From: a virus
Strand: one strand, 5' to 3'
IMG/VR virus record: IMGVR_UViG_3300035698_000337
Location: 1 to 20,487 of that record
Length of the DNA: 20,487 nucleotides
Below are positions 1 to 8,323 of this stretch, piece by piece. Below the pieces are notes generated by a model, which did no database searches, had not been told where the DNA came from, and saw only the letters and a program-made list of their open reading frames with translations. A program made the translations under genes and the position numbers. The stretch's first letter is position 1, and each line of letters begins with the position of its first letter.

Positions 1-623
1 ACGCCGCTAACATCCCAGATTCCAGCAGTTAGAGAAATACTCGTTATGTTCTTAACAGCGTCACTTGTGAGAGCTACTGCACTTCCTGAAGGAATCGCGG
101 ATTCGATAACCTCACCAATTGCCCCCGCAGCAGGTGCTGTCTGGTTTGTACTGGTTATATCACCCGTTACGCTAGCTGTCGTGAACGCTCCAGTCGAAGG
201 AGTTGTATTACCTATAGGTCCAGGCGCTGACATCTTCGCTGTGATACTTATCGCAGTAGCTGCTCTTGTGGTGTCTGTACCTGTAACACACTCTGCGCTC
301 GTCAATAGCTCTACGATACCTTCCTGAGTAGTAGTGGCCGATCCTCCACTAATCGTACCAGAGACTGTTAAATCCGTTACTGTCATCGCTGCAATAAGAT
401 CACCAGTTTGGTCTAACGTGAAGAGACTTATCCAAGCGTCATCAGCTGCGTTTCTCTGCTTTAGGATGTTTGTCGAAGTGTCATACCACATCATATATGC
501 TGCTGTGGTTGTCGGCTCCGTGGCACCAGAGTTCGACGTCATAATCGCCCCAAGCTGCAAATTCAAATCTGCTCTGAACTGCGCTGCTGTCTGGTTTGAG
601 ATTGTATAATCAGCTTGACTCAT
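1..623 (-). CDS. Tail fibre protein, N-terminal part (runs off left edge)
   Basis: An open frame starts at ATG 621-623 and continues without a stop to the left edge, giving about 207 residues. A purine-rich ribosome site (AAGGA) lies 7 bases before the ATG, directly after the stop of the tip gene. The protein begins MSQADYTISNQTAAQFRADL. It then has a WYDTSTN segment, a TQEGIVELLT segment, a low-complexity Thr/Ala/Ser-rich stretch and an AIPSGSAVALTSDAVKNITS segment. Such segments are common in phage tail fibre and tail collar proteins, and the composition fits a beta-rich trimeric fibre. Its place after the J-like gene fits a side or tip fibre that contacts the host surface. The receptor-binding C-terminus is outside the window. 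The fibre assignment is inferred from composition, motifs and position. Confidence 0.8.
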   Translation of the reverse strand, partial: MSQADYTISNQTAAQFRADLNLQLGAIMTSNSGATEPTTTAAYMMWYDTSTNILKQRNAADDAWISLFTLDQTGDLIAAMTVTDLTVSGTISGGSATTTQEGIVELLTSAECVTGTDTTRAATAISITAKMSAPGPIGNTTPSTGAFTTASVTGDITSTNQTAPAAGAIGEVIESAIPSGSAVALTSDAVKNITSISLTAGIWDVSG

Positions 624-633
624 GTTTTTTTCC

Positions 634-3600
634 TTATGTTGCTAAATGGCCGTAGCCTTTCACGGTGTAGTCAAAAGTTCTGCTAACGGCACTAGCACCG
701 GAATCATAAAACGTTATACTGAAACCTGTAGCAGATTTTCCCGTTATTTCATAATAATCACCCTGCTGGCCATCCTGAATTGATATCGCAATTCCTTTGA
801 TGGCTTTGAATGCTGGTGTGAATGTCACGCTTTTAGTCCCTACACCGCTAACAATATCTTGGTCAGCTTCTATCCTGTCTGGCATGTCAACAGTAACCGA
901 GAGCACTTCGATTCGTGGTGTTTGATATACATTTTGAGAGGTCAATATAGCTCTAAATTTTAGACCCCTCGCCGTATAATCACCAACGAAAAATTCTAAC
1001 CATGATCCCCACACTGGACTTGCTGCCGGGTCTGTATTTGTAATGGCTACCTCTAGCTTTACATCTGTGTCTGTTGCGCTAGCGTTTAGAGCGTCCCATA
1101 ACCCCTCTAGGTCATCCGTGTTACCTCGCAGTGAGTCAAAGCTATCAGAATATGAAATTGCAAGCTGGTCGATGTTAGCGGTGACTCGTGACGTGTAGAT
1201 GGACCCTAGATCAACCACGGTCGCGAATTCGTAATACCCCAGTGTCTCGACCGACCCTGTAGATCCACCACCACCGTCGATCAATCCTATCCAGTCGTCT
1301 ATATTTCCATCTAATGAGTCCCATAAAACGCTAGTGTCTAAAATTAGCGTCCCGTCGGTCACAAGAGTATTTGTTTTTACACCTGAAAAGGTGGGGTTTT
1401 CCGTAACCGTCTCGACAACGTTTAGGTTTTTAATCGACTCGATGAATGTCGTCACCGAGCTTGCTGCTTGAGACGCTTTACCAAGAGTGTCGAACGCCTT
1501 GATAAAGTATGTCCCTGTCCTTGCAGTCGCCATCATTGAGCTTGTTGACTTAGATATTTCTGTGAAAAGCTGTACGGCGTTTTCGTAAGACGCACCCGAT
1601 GTTTTCGGTGTGAATTTGATAATGTAATGGTCTAGGTCGCTTTCTGTATTAGGTGTCCAATACAGCTGAGCAACAGTATCCACGACATTGATAGTGAAGT
1701 TTGTAACGTCTGCTGGTGGGTTTGACCTGCCGACCACTAGATAGCTCAGGGACTCCGCCCACGCTGACACCTGCGCGAATCTTCCTTCCGCGTGAATATA
1801 GATGTCGTACTTGGCGAACTCTTCTATGTCCCTTATTTCTAATCTCGTTTCATCTCCAGCAAAGACAATGTTTTGAAAGCTGCCTGTGTTACCTGTCTTG
1901 CGGTACTTAACTCGTATGTTGGCCCTTGGAACCTCGAACCCTAACGCTGGAGGTTCGATGGTTATTACTATCTGAGGTGATAGAATTCCCTGGGAGTTGA
2001 AGTAGAGCGCATCCTCGTCGCTTGAGATACTATTGATAACGACTGGTGCTGGTGTGCTCCTAAATGTAGGGGCCGTGCCTGTGATCTTAGGGTCGAAAGG
2101 TGGAATGGTTCCTGTGTCTGACGTGTGTACAGCTGGCGCAGCGTCAAGTAGCGTTAGCGTTGCTACAAAGTCATCGCCTGTGTCTATGGACTTAACGAGA
2201 AGCTCTACGCTTTCCAGGTTAGTCTCACCGAACATGCAAAGGTCACCAACACTTGGTAGCGATGCAGCAGGAATGACGGTTTGAAGCTCAAGGTCGGTGA
2301 CTGTTGCGATGCTAGCCACAACGTCATGTAGTGTTGTAGATCCATCGGATCTTCGAATACGTAAATTATACGTTTTGCCAGACACCATCGTCACTTCTTC
2401 GTCTATGGTGATGTGTGTTGCGTCACCACTTGAAAGTGTCAGAGATGAGATCCTAGCGCCCTTCTGACCCCAACTGGTAACGTCATGAGTCACTCGTACA
2501 AGATCGCCCTTAGTACAGATGATATTCTCTATGTCACACGTTAACTTGTACACCTCTGGTCTCAGTCTTGAGACGGCGATATTATATCTACCTTCCCTCC
2601 ACGCCTGATTTTTGTTAGTGCATCCCCAAAGTTGGATATTTGCAAACTCTGTGGCGTTGTTCTCGTCGTATCCATCATCGTATGCAATGATTTCATCTTG
2701 TTGCCAGTCATTGTCTGGGTTGATGAAACGACACTTTAGACCATGCACTGGGTCTATAAAAATCTTTGTCGCCTCAAACCCCCAAGAGTTTCTTGGTGTG
2801 AAGTGTTGAACGGGCACTGTCTGTTCGATATCCCTAACAACCGTGTAAACCCCATTTACATTTGCGAACGAAGCCCGTCCCGCTGCCGACACATCCCTGA
2901 GCGTCTCGAACACAGTCGTTTTGAAGTCTATAACGGCATCGAATGTCCATCTAGCTTCACCACCCTGCATGACAACGTCACATGCGTCGGCCCACGCCTT
3001 TAACCCATCCCCATCGATCAGGCTGTCGGACACAGAGTTTTTGTTAGCTATGCCACGTAGGATTTCAGCGAAGGCCCAAGCCGGGTTCCTTGTCGCAACA
3101 GGTGTATCCCACGCGCTTCCATTCCATTTAGAAAGCTTAGATGTCGCGATTGCGTTGAACTGGTCCACGACTCCGTTAAGTTGGTCTGTGGCCTTTATGC
3201 GCATGGCAACAAGGCACCGCTTGCCAAGTAGGTCGGTACTTAGCGGTGGATTGTCGGAAATGCTCTTCAGGTTGGAGATGAAGAAATCACTTTTTATCTG
3301 GTTAGACGAGTGATCCTCTGTGATCCTTGTGACCCTAACATCGTATTGATCGGTGGTTGGGAAGCTGATTCTTTTTGTGGCGTACTGAATTTGTGCTGTA
3401 TTGTCAGTGTGTGTTTCCGTTGAAACTGTTGTCCACGATCCCAATCCTGTAATTGAATATTCGTATTTGATATCCACGCTCAACTCGTCGTAGCTACCGC
3501 TTCCAGAAACCGAAACCAGTCCCTGAAAATACCCATCCATAATTGCTTCGTTTGAGTTTGGCTCTGTTGTGACTACCTGTGGTCCACCTGCGTTTGTTAC

Positions 3601-4479
3601 CTTGATATTGAATCTATCTTCCGTGATATCTAGCGAGTAAAGCGTGATTTTTGTGTCGCCTGAAACACCGTAACGTATTTCTGTTTCGACTTCTTCAAAC
3701 TCTGCTAGGGCTATGTTTCCGATTCTCATATCTGACAGCTCAAGCTCGCCGTAACCAAAATCGAAAAGAAGTCTTAGGAACTGTTCGTTACCTGAAATTT
3801 CTGTATATGGCATCGCACCAAACGTTGGAAAAACTCTGTGCGTTCCGAATATTCTTGGCACAACCCCAAACTGATTCGGAGCGTTTTGAGAACCTGTAAT
3901 CGAAAGAGTGGGGCTTTCTTTTGGTGACGTATTACCTCTTGAGCCTAGCTGTGGGCTTGTTGGTGGGATCAATGCGTTAATCGCTAACGAACCGATCATA
4001 CCGATAACGGCAGACCCTACAATCGTTCCTAACGTTGTAGCACCAACTGCGGTGGCAGCAAATGTTGACCCTAATAGTGCTCCACCAAGTGACGCACCGA
4101 AACCAGCGGTAACGACAACAAGAGCGATTGAAGCTACGATTCTCAGTACGTCTTTTCCACCACCTCCACCGCCACCGGTAGGGATAATCTTAACGGATAC
4201 AACCATCCCGCCTTTAACCATTATGCCGCGGAAGTTTTCTGGTGTGACGTAAAAAGGTGCAAACCTTCTTTCCTTGTCACTGATCCAAACTTTGCAGTGG
4301 TCGATCAATTCAGGATGGCACACGCTGTCGGAAACGATCTCTTCAACTGTTGTTAGGTGGTCGTATTCCTTAACGTTCCTTTTAGCACTGAAAACGTTTG
4401 TAGAGGAAATTACCTCTACAGGTGGGTAGGTCTTATTTGTTTTCTGTGTCTGTAGAAAGCCACGATCCTGTTTTTCCAT
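634..4479 (-). CDS. Tail tip attachment / host specificity protein, lambda J-like
   Basis: A protein of about 1281 residues, the size class of lambda gpJ, which forms the tail tip and contacts the receptor. I choose ATG 4477-4479 because AGGGG lies 6 bases upstream; an upstream ATG at 4506 is possible but has no such site. The gene overlaps the end of the NlpC/P60 gene by 64 bases. The N-terminal 100 residues are soluble, followed by a run of seven glycines (about 102-108) and a long hydrophobic Gly/Ala/Val-rich stretch (about 110-171). Next comes a tip-protein core (GVVPRIFGTHRVFP, then FDFGYGELELSDMRIG). A fibronectin type III-like segment lies near 920-1010 and a beta-rich C-terminal region follows. 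The hydrophobic part resembles lambda gpI in character, and no separate I-like gene is present. Tip function is well supported; the exact domain limits are estimates. Confidence 0.9.
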   Translation of the reverse strand: MEKQDRGFLQTQKTNKTYPPVEVISSTNVFSAKRNVKEYDHLTTVEEIVSDSVCHPELIDHCKVWISDKERRFAPFYVTPENFRGIMVKGGMVVSVKIIPTGGGGGGGKDVLRIVASIALVVVTAGFGASLGGALLGSTFAATAVGATTLGTIVGSAVIGMIGSLAINALIPPTSPQLGSRGNTSPKESPTLSITGSQNAPNQFGVVPRIFGTHRVFPTFGAMPYTEISGNEQFLRLLFDFGYGELELSDMRIGNIALAEFEEVETEIRYGVSGDTKITLYSLDITEDRFNIKVTNAGGPQVVTTEPNSNEAIMDGYFQGLVSVSGSGSYDELSVDIKYEYSITGLGSWTTVSTETHTDNTAQIQYATKRISFPTTDQYDVRVTRITEDHSSNQIKSDFFISNLKSISDNPPLSTDLLGKRCLVAMRIKATDQLNGVVDQFNAIATSKLSKWNGSAWDTPVATRNPAWAFAEILRGIANKNSVSDSLIDGDGLKAWADACDVVMQGGEARWTFDAVIDFKTTVFETLRDVSAAGRASFANVNGVYTVVRDIEQTVPVQHFTPRNSWGFEATKIFIDPVHGLKCRFINPDNDWQQDEIIAYDDGYDENNATEFANIQLWGCTNKNQAWREGRYNIAVSRLRPEVYKLTCDIENIICTKGDLVRVTHDVTSWGQKGARISSLTLSSGDATHITIDEEVTMVSGKTYNLRIRRSDGSTTLHDVVASIATVTDLELQTVIPAASLPSVGDLCMFGETNLESVELLVKSIDTGDDFVATLTLLDAAPAVHTSDTGTIPPFDPKITGTAPTFRSTPAPVVINSISSDEDALYFNSQGILSPQIVITIEPPALGFEVPRANIRVKYRKTGNTGSFQNIVFAGDETRLEIRDIEEFAKYDIYIHAEGRFAQVSAWAESLSYLVVGRSNPPADVTNFTINVVDTVAQLYWTPNTESDLDHYIIKFTPKTSGASYENAVQLFTEISKSTSSMMATARTGTYFIKAFDTLGKASQAASSVTTFIESIKNLNVVETVTENPTFSGVKTNTLVTDGTLILDTSVLWDSLDGNIDDWIGLIDGGGGSTGSVETLGYYEFATVVDLGSIYTSRVTANIDQLAISYSDSFDSLRGNTDDLEGLWDALNASATDTDVKLEVAITNTDPAASPVWGSWLEFFVGDYTARGLKFRAILTSQNVYQTPRIEVLSVTVDMPDRIEADQDIVSGVGTKSVTFTPAFKAIKGIAISIQDGQQGDYYEITGKSATGFSITFYDSGASAVSRTFDYTVKGYGHLAT

Positions 4480-4853
4480 CTCATACCCCTGTAGGACTCC
4501 ATACAAGAGTCGATTGCTTTCTCTACGTGAATCATTTTGCCATCTCTGGCAACCATACCGACATGTACTGGAGCACCCATAACGCGCATCAAAATGATAT
4601 CACCAAACTGTTCGTTTCCTGGCGAAATTTGATGCCATTCTGGATCGTCTTGTTGTGAATTTTCATTCACCTTATTCAGTAATATCCCGCTGGCTGACTC
4701 GATATCGCATGATGATGTGTATTCGTCCCATGATGGTAACTCTATATCAAATAGTCCCTTGTAAAGCTTCATAACTAGACCCCAGCAATCAAGTTTATCG
4801 CCTCTGCCCCTGTCACCAAACTCAATGCCGATATACTGACCTAGATCCTCCAT
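4416..4853 (-). CDS. NlpC/P60-family tail peptidoglycan hydrolase (lambda gpK-like)
   Basis: A 145-residue protein with the NlpC/P60 cysteine peptidase signature. The nucleophile is Cys23 in DCWGLV, a histidine follows at His97 in APVHVGM, and His109 in MIHVEKA fits the third polar residue. In phages, tail-tip members of this family cut peptide bridges in peptidoglycan during DNA entry or help tail-tip assembly. Its place between the DUF1833 protein and the J-like protein matches the L-K-(I)-J order of lambda-like tails. Its ATG overlaps the TAA stop of the upstream gene (TAATG), implying coupled translation. The lambda gpK N-terminal metalloprotease (JAMM) half is absent, so this is the hydrolase domain alone. 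The family call is firm; its role during infection is inferred. Confidence 0.88.
   Translation of the reverse strand: MEDLGQYIGIEFGDRGRGDKLDCWGLVMKLYKGLFDIELPSWDEYTSSCDIESASGILLNKVNENSQQDDPEWHQISPGNEQFGDIILMRVMGAPVHVGMVARDGKMIHVEKAIDSCMESYRGMRWKNRIVAFYRHRKQIRPTHL
4486..4490 (-). promoter_or_regulatory. Ribosome binding site that fixes the tip-protein start
   Basis: AGGGG on the minus strand, 6 bases before ATG 4477-4479 and inside the coding end of the upstream NlpC/P60 gene. It favours the shorter J-like reading frame over the upstream ATG at 4506, which lacks a comparable site. Confidence 0.6.
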
Positions 4854-5326
4854 TAGAAAAGACCCGGGTAGTCTCTAGGATTGTATGTGTCGTATGGATA
4901 GGGCGCGTTAAGAAAGTCCGTAAACGAGCAAGTTCCCGTTAGCGTTTGAGCGTTATAGCTCACTTCCTTGATCGTCAAGTTGAAAGGTCCAGCTTCGATT
5001 GTATCGGGATCGCTGGCCAAGATTACTTCTAGCTTCGCAGATAAAGGCGAGGCGATGGCCCTCACCCCTTCCACAAGCAGCCTGTCGACGTTGGTTACCG
5101 TTAGACTAACCTTAGCCAAGCTTTCATCGTCTTCGCTAGGAAGCTTCATCTTGAAAGGGTAAGCGATAAAGGTTTCCGAGTTGCTGGTGATGTTTTCGTT
5201 GTTGTTTACGAGCCTTACTGGTGAGGCCAAGTCGGTATGGTCGATGGTCAAAATCAAAAGAAACACCTGGCTTGTCTCTTGAGAAAATATCGCCTCTTTG
5301 GCGGTCGTTGAAAGTGATCTGGCCAT
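4853..5326 (-). CDS. DUF1833-family distal tail protein
   Basis: A 157-residue protein that reads as a typical DUF1833 member. It has an opening like SLSTTAKEAIFSQET, a FLLILTIDH strand, a VTNVDRLLVEGVRAI segment, an EVILASDPDTIEAGPFNLTI core, and the characteristic ending YNPRDYPGLF. The family is found in phage distal tail modules just before NlpC/P60 and J-like genes, the position of lambda gpL, and probably helps build the tail tip. I infer that role from position, since the domain itself has no defined activity. The ATG follows the upstream TAA with no gap, and the stop overlaps the start of the hydrolase gene. Confidence 0.85.
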   Translation of the reverse strand: MARSLSTTAKEAIFSQETSQVFLLILTIDHTDLASPVRLVNNNENITSNSETFIAYPFKMKLPSEDDESLAKVSLTVTNVDRLLVEGVRAIASPLSAKLEVILASDPDTIEAGPFNLTIKEVSYNAQTLTGTCSFTDFLNAPYPYDTYNPRDYPGLF

Positions 5327-5674
5327 TTAAACCAACCGCTCAAACTGACATGAAACCCGGAAATACGTACCTGTTATTGCAGATACATCTGGTGGTGCTA
5401 CAAAACGCCATGTTTCCGCTGCTCCAGACCTTGGGTTATCCATTGTAAATGTAACCGACCCGTCTGAAATCGTTGTGCTGAAAAACGTTTCTAAAGTGTC
5501 AATCTGTGCGGAGGTCATTTCGTAGGAAAGCTTGTACATCTTTGGTGATGCAGTTGTGCGCTTTCTGATCTTCATCGGACCCACTTCCATTTTGCTATGG
5601 ATAGCGTTGTCAGGGAAAACCTCTTGATAGCCACCTACGGAAGGCAACGGTAAACTTGCTGGCCATGTCGTCAT
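5327..5674 (-). CDS. Minor tail protein (lambda gpM-like position)
   Basis: A 115-residue protein starting MTTWPASLPLPSVGGYQEVF. It has a KIRKRTTASPKMYKLSYEMT segment and an ending FRVSCQFERLV. This layout (WPxSLP opening, basic RKR segment, aromatic C-terminus) recurs in small phage minor tail proteins encoded directly after the tape measure gene, where lambda has gpM. The ATG overlaps the TGA that ends the tape measure C-terminal segment (ATGA), so the two are probably translationally coupled. A G-rich run on the minus strand 7 bases upstream can serve as a ribosome site independently. I cannot name the protein family with certainty; the tail-tip role rests on gene order. Confidence 0.7.
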   Translation of the reverse strand: MTTWPASLPLPSVGGYQEVFPDNAIHSKMEVGPMKIRKRTTASPKMYKLSYEMTSAQIDTLETFFSTTISDGSVTFTMDNPRSGAAETWRFVAPPDVSAITGTYFRVSCQFERLV

Positions 5675-6096
5675 GCTAACGCCCCCCCTCTATTGATACC
5701 GTACAGTTTCATGCTTCTGTCAAAAGCTCCGTCAGCAAAGCCCTGCTTTACCTCGTCTCTAATAACCACACTTATACTCCTGTTTCCGTTGGCGTCTCGT
5801 GACTCGCTTACCTGTGCTTTCTCTCCGCCACCTCTCTGGTCCACAATGTTTACGCTAACACTAGATGCACCTGCGCCGCTTGCATCAACACCTAATCGAC
5901 CATTAGACCCACGCTTTAAAGGCATGATCGCCTCTGGGCCTGCTTCAGCCATCAAACCGGTGTTACCTCCCGCCATAGGGAACGAAACAGGTGAATCGAA
6001 TACACCTCCCGAAGCAAACTTGCTTAGTTTGCCGTAATCGAATACGCCACCATTCGCAACCAGAGTTGCCGGGTTGATGTTAGCAAAACTTGACGT
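5671..6096 (-). CDS. Tape measure protein C-terminal segment, in frame after an internal TGA
   Basis: This 141-codon open stretch is in the same frame as the tape measure gene and directly follows its TGA. It encodes TSFANINPATLVANGGVFDY and then two repeats of the type GGVFD. Next is MAEAGPEAIMPLKRGSNG, a motif typical of the extreme C-terminal part of phage tape measure proteins. A beta-rich end (SVSVNIVDQRGG, RSISVVIRDEVKQGF) closes it. The first ATG (5974-5976) has no ribosome site. A GGAGGT at 5965-5970 lies 9 bases before TTG 5953-5955 and 12 before ATG 5950-5952, so internal initiation is possible, although those bases also just encode Gly-Gly. The stop overlaps the next gene as ATGA. 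No extra frameshift or stop is seen, so the reading frame appears to be kept under selection. Confidence 0.72.
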   Translation of the reverse strand, partial: TSSFANINPATLVANGGVFDYGKLSKFASGGVFDSPVSFPMAGGNTGLMAEAGPEAIMPLKRGSNGRLGVDASGAGASSVSVNIVDQRGGGEKAQVSESRDANGNRSISVVIRDEVKQGFADGAFDRSMKLYGINRGGALA

Positions 6097-6099
6097 TCA
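6097..6099 (-). other. In-frame TGA inside the tape measure gene
   Basis: On the minus strand the codons read ATC TCA ACA CCT TGA ACG TCA AGT. The frame is identical on both sides of the TGA, and 5671-8316 is otherwise fully open. A small hairpin (GCAAC, loop TCTG, GTTGC at 6056-6069) begins about 27 bases downstream, too weak and too far away to be strong evidence for recoding. The large terminase ends in TGA and the window uses TGG for Trp, so a code with TGA as tryptophan is unlikely. Confidence 0.8.
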
Positions 6100-8316
6100 A
6101 GGTGTTGAGATTGCAGCCCCTCCACCTGGGTAGAAATAATTTCCAAGAAGCGATCCTGCTATCTTTGTTAATCCACCTAGGAAACCACCGCCACCGCCTC
6201 CTGTAACTCCTGATAGCTCGCTGAAAGCATCTTTTGTCCTTCCCGCTTCTAGGCTCATATCCAGCAAGGCAAGAACGATTTTTTTTGCGCTATTTATGAA
6301 TATATCCTGCGCTGTAACGGTTCCGTTTATGACGCCCTCGAAGACATCACCAAACTCACTCGTTTTATCTGACGCGCTGTCTAGCTGATCCTTGTACTTT
6401 CCAAGAGCTCGGTTGTACGTATCTTGTGATATTGCCCCGGACTTGTGTAGCTCTTCCAGCTGTATGAGCTGTGCTTTGTAGATCTCGTTAGGTGTTCTCA
6501 GCTGCTCTTTTAGAAGATTCCCTTCCCTAGTCATCTCGTTTAGCCTCTCTTGCGCAGCGGCTTCCCTTTCTAGGATCTTCGAAAGGTCTGGGGGAGGTTG
6601 CGACCCGTCATTGCCACCTGTAGTTGACGGTGTTCCTGTTGAGTCAACGCCTCTTTCTGCAAAGAACTTTTCCTTTGCCAAGGAAATGCCCACCTTAAGC
6701 TTTTCGTTCTGTGCGTCAAGCAAAGCGTTTTCTTCTATTCTGCTGTTAGCAACCTTAGCAGCTTCCTGCGAGTAGGCTATTTGCTCTTTCTTCAAGCTCT
6801 CGATCTTATCAAGTGCACCCTGATATGCGTCCTGGCTACCTATATAGCTAAGTATGTTCGCAGCAACCTCAACCGCTGTGGTTTGAAGGGAGTACATAGC
6901 CTCTTTCATCTTGGTAATCGCTGATTGAATCCAGTTTTCTAATGAGTTTAGGCCTTTATGAATGTGATTCATTGCAATCATGAAATATCCGCTCACTATT
7001 TCCCATGTTGGCCCAAGAAGCTCAAACTTTCTGTTCAATGTGACTGCCGATCCAATAGCTATAGTTATTGCTGTGACCCAAAAGGTGATGGGGTTTGACA
7101 ACAGAGACAACGTGAAGCCCCTCACTGCGATAGTCATGGAGGTAATACCTGCAACGATAGCCGTGAAGTTCATCGCCAGCAGCCCGGCGGTAAGGCCTAA
7201 TACGGCAACCTTGGCAAGGTCCATATTGTTTGCTAAAAGCTCCATCGCAGGGGCAAGAACCGTAAGAAGAGCGTTACCGACTTCAATGGCTACAATGGTT
7301 AACGCAGACATGAATCTGTTTAGCTTAAACTGAGCCGTTTTGCTCATTTTGTCTAGAGCGCCATCTGTCAAGCCAGCTCTGGTTTCCATCTCTTTTAAGT
7401 TAGCAGCAAAATCACCAGAGGCCTTTCCTGTAAGAGCCATTACAGAACCTAGCGCCTCAACACTTCCGAAAAGTTTTGCCATCTGCTCGGTGTTTCCGCC
7501 TGTCGCTGCTTTTACATCGTCTAAGAATCCAGCAAATCCCTTACTTTTCAGAGCTGCCGCACTGAACTCAATACCTAGCTCTTTAGCAAGATCTACCGCC
7601 TCGCTCGACGGTTTAATGACGTTGGAAATGGCCCCTCTCAATTGGTTCATCGCTACTGAGGTTTGAACACCACCCTTAGTCAATGCAGCTACTGCCGAAA
7701 GAAGCTCCTCAGTAGACACACCTGTTTGCGCTGCTATAGGTGCAACGTTACCGATGGAAGATGATAGCTCGTTAATGGTTGTTTTACCCGCCTTCACTGC
7801 CACAAAGAACGCATCGGATATCTGAGTCGCTGTACCTGCCGAATCGCCGTAGGCATTAAGTACGGATGTCAAGCCGTCGGCTGCCGTGGTTATGTCTGTC
7901 ACACCACCAATAGCGAGCTTGTTGGAAACGGTTAAAATATCTGTGGCCTCTGCTGCGTTTGCGGCTCCGGCAGATATCACCTGATAAAGAGCTTTTGCTT
8001 GCTCGGTAGGAGAAGAACCAAACTCTAATGCTAAAGCCTTGACGCTATCAGTGAGTATGCCCATCTCTCTTGCATCCGGTAGAAGCGTGCTAACCTCAGC
8101 CATAGCAGATCCAAACCCAAGCGCAGCCTCACTAGCTGTTTTTAAAGCTGTTGTGAAAGAGGCAATGCCGCCAAGCTTAAGAAGTAAACCCTGGAATTTT
8201 GAGACCTTAGACCCTGCATCTTCAGAGCTAACCCCAACCTTTTTGATCCCCTTGGCAACCTTTTCGGCACCCTTTTCTTTGAACTCAATTTCGACTACTT
8301 TTGAATCTGACGCCAT
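6097..8316 (-). CDS. Tail tape measure protein (TP901-type), main body
   Basis: This encodes 739 residues up to a TGA at 6097-6099. The protein sets tail length inside the tube and helps pass DNA into the cell. The N-terminal third matches the TP901 tape measure core: AMAEVSTLLPDAREMG near residue 70, then ALEFGSSPTEQAKALYQVIS, and an SVAMNQLRGAISNVIKPS segment. Hydrophobic helices span about residues 332-423 (ALTIVAIEVGNALL, AITIAIGSAVTL). A charged, probably coiled-coil stretch follows (EREAAAQERLNEMTREGNLL). The reading ends in a glycine-rich loop (TGGGGGGFLGGL, YPGGGAAISTP), an abrupt end for the family. The frame continues past the TGA for 141 codons with a typical tape measure C-terminus, so the full product would span 881 positions. 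Confidence 0.93.
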   Translation of the reverse strand: MASDSKVVEIEFKEKGAEKVAKGIKKVGVSSEDAGSKVSKFQGLLLKLGGIASFTTALKTASEAALGFGSAMAEVSTLLPDAREMGILTDSVKALALEFGSSPTEQAKALYQVISAGAANAAEATDILTVSNKLAIGGVTDITTAADGLTSVLNAYGDSAGTATQISDAFFVAVKAGKTTINELSSSIGNVAPIAAQTGVSTEELLSAVAALTKGGVQTSVAMNQLRGAISNVIKPSSEAVDLAKELGIEFSAAALKSKGFAGFLDDVKAATGGNTEQMAKLFGSVEALGSVMALTGKASGDFAANLKEMETRAGLTDGALDKMSKTAQFKLNRFMSALTIVAIEVGNALLTVLAPAMELLANNMDLAKVAVLGLTAGLLAMNFTAIVAGITSMTIAVRGFTLSLLSNPITFWVTAITIAIGSAVTLNRKFELLGPTWEIVSGYFMIAMNHIHKGLNSLENWIQSAITKMKEAMYSLQTTAVEVAANILSYIGSQDAYQGALDKIESLKKEQIAYSQEAAKVANSRIEENALLDAQNEKLKVGISLAKEKFFAERGVDSTGTPSTTGGNDGSQPPPDLSKILEREAAAQERLNEMTREGNLLKEQLRTPNEIYKAQLIQLEELHKSGAISQDTYNRALGKYKDQLDSASDKTSEFGDVFEGVINGTVTAQDIFINSAKKIVLALLDMSLEAGRTKDAFSELSGVTGGGGGGFLGGLTKIAGSLLGNYFYPGGGAAISTP

Positions 8317-8323
8317 TATTCCC

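Noticed and set aside
46-609. Two plus-strand open frames (46-327 and 334-609)
   Set aside because: They are antisense to the open minus-strand fibre frame, whose protein has recognisable fibre segments and a proper ribosome site. The plus frames have Val/Ala-rich low-complexity products and no ribosome sites.
5681-5687. Run of C residues as an assembly error or frameshift site
   Set aside because: Both genes around it read normally, and on the minus strand it forms a G-rich ribosome site in front of the minor tail gene. No frame change is needed.
5671-5976. A stand-alone 101-residue gene starting at ATG 5974-5976
   Set aside because: That ATG has no ribosome site, and the same frame continues upstream without a stop to the tape measure TGA with matching tape measure sequence. 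It is treated as part of the tape measure C-terminus.
6097-6099. TGA read as tryptophan throughout (alternative genetic code)
   Set aside because: Several genes, including both terminase genes and the Mu F-type head gene, end sensibly in TGA at tight junctions, and TGG is used freely for Trp. Only this one TGA interrupts a gene.
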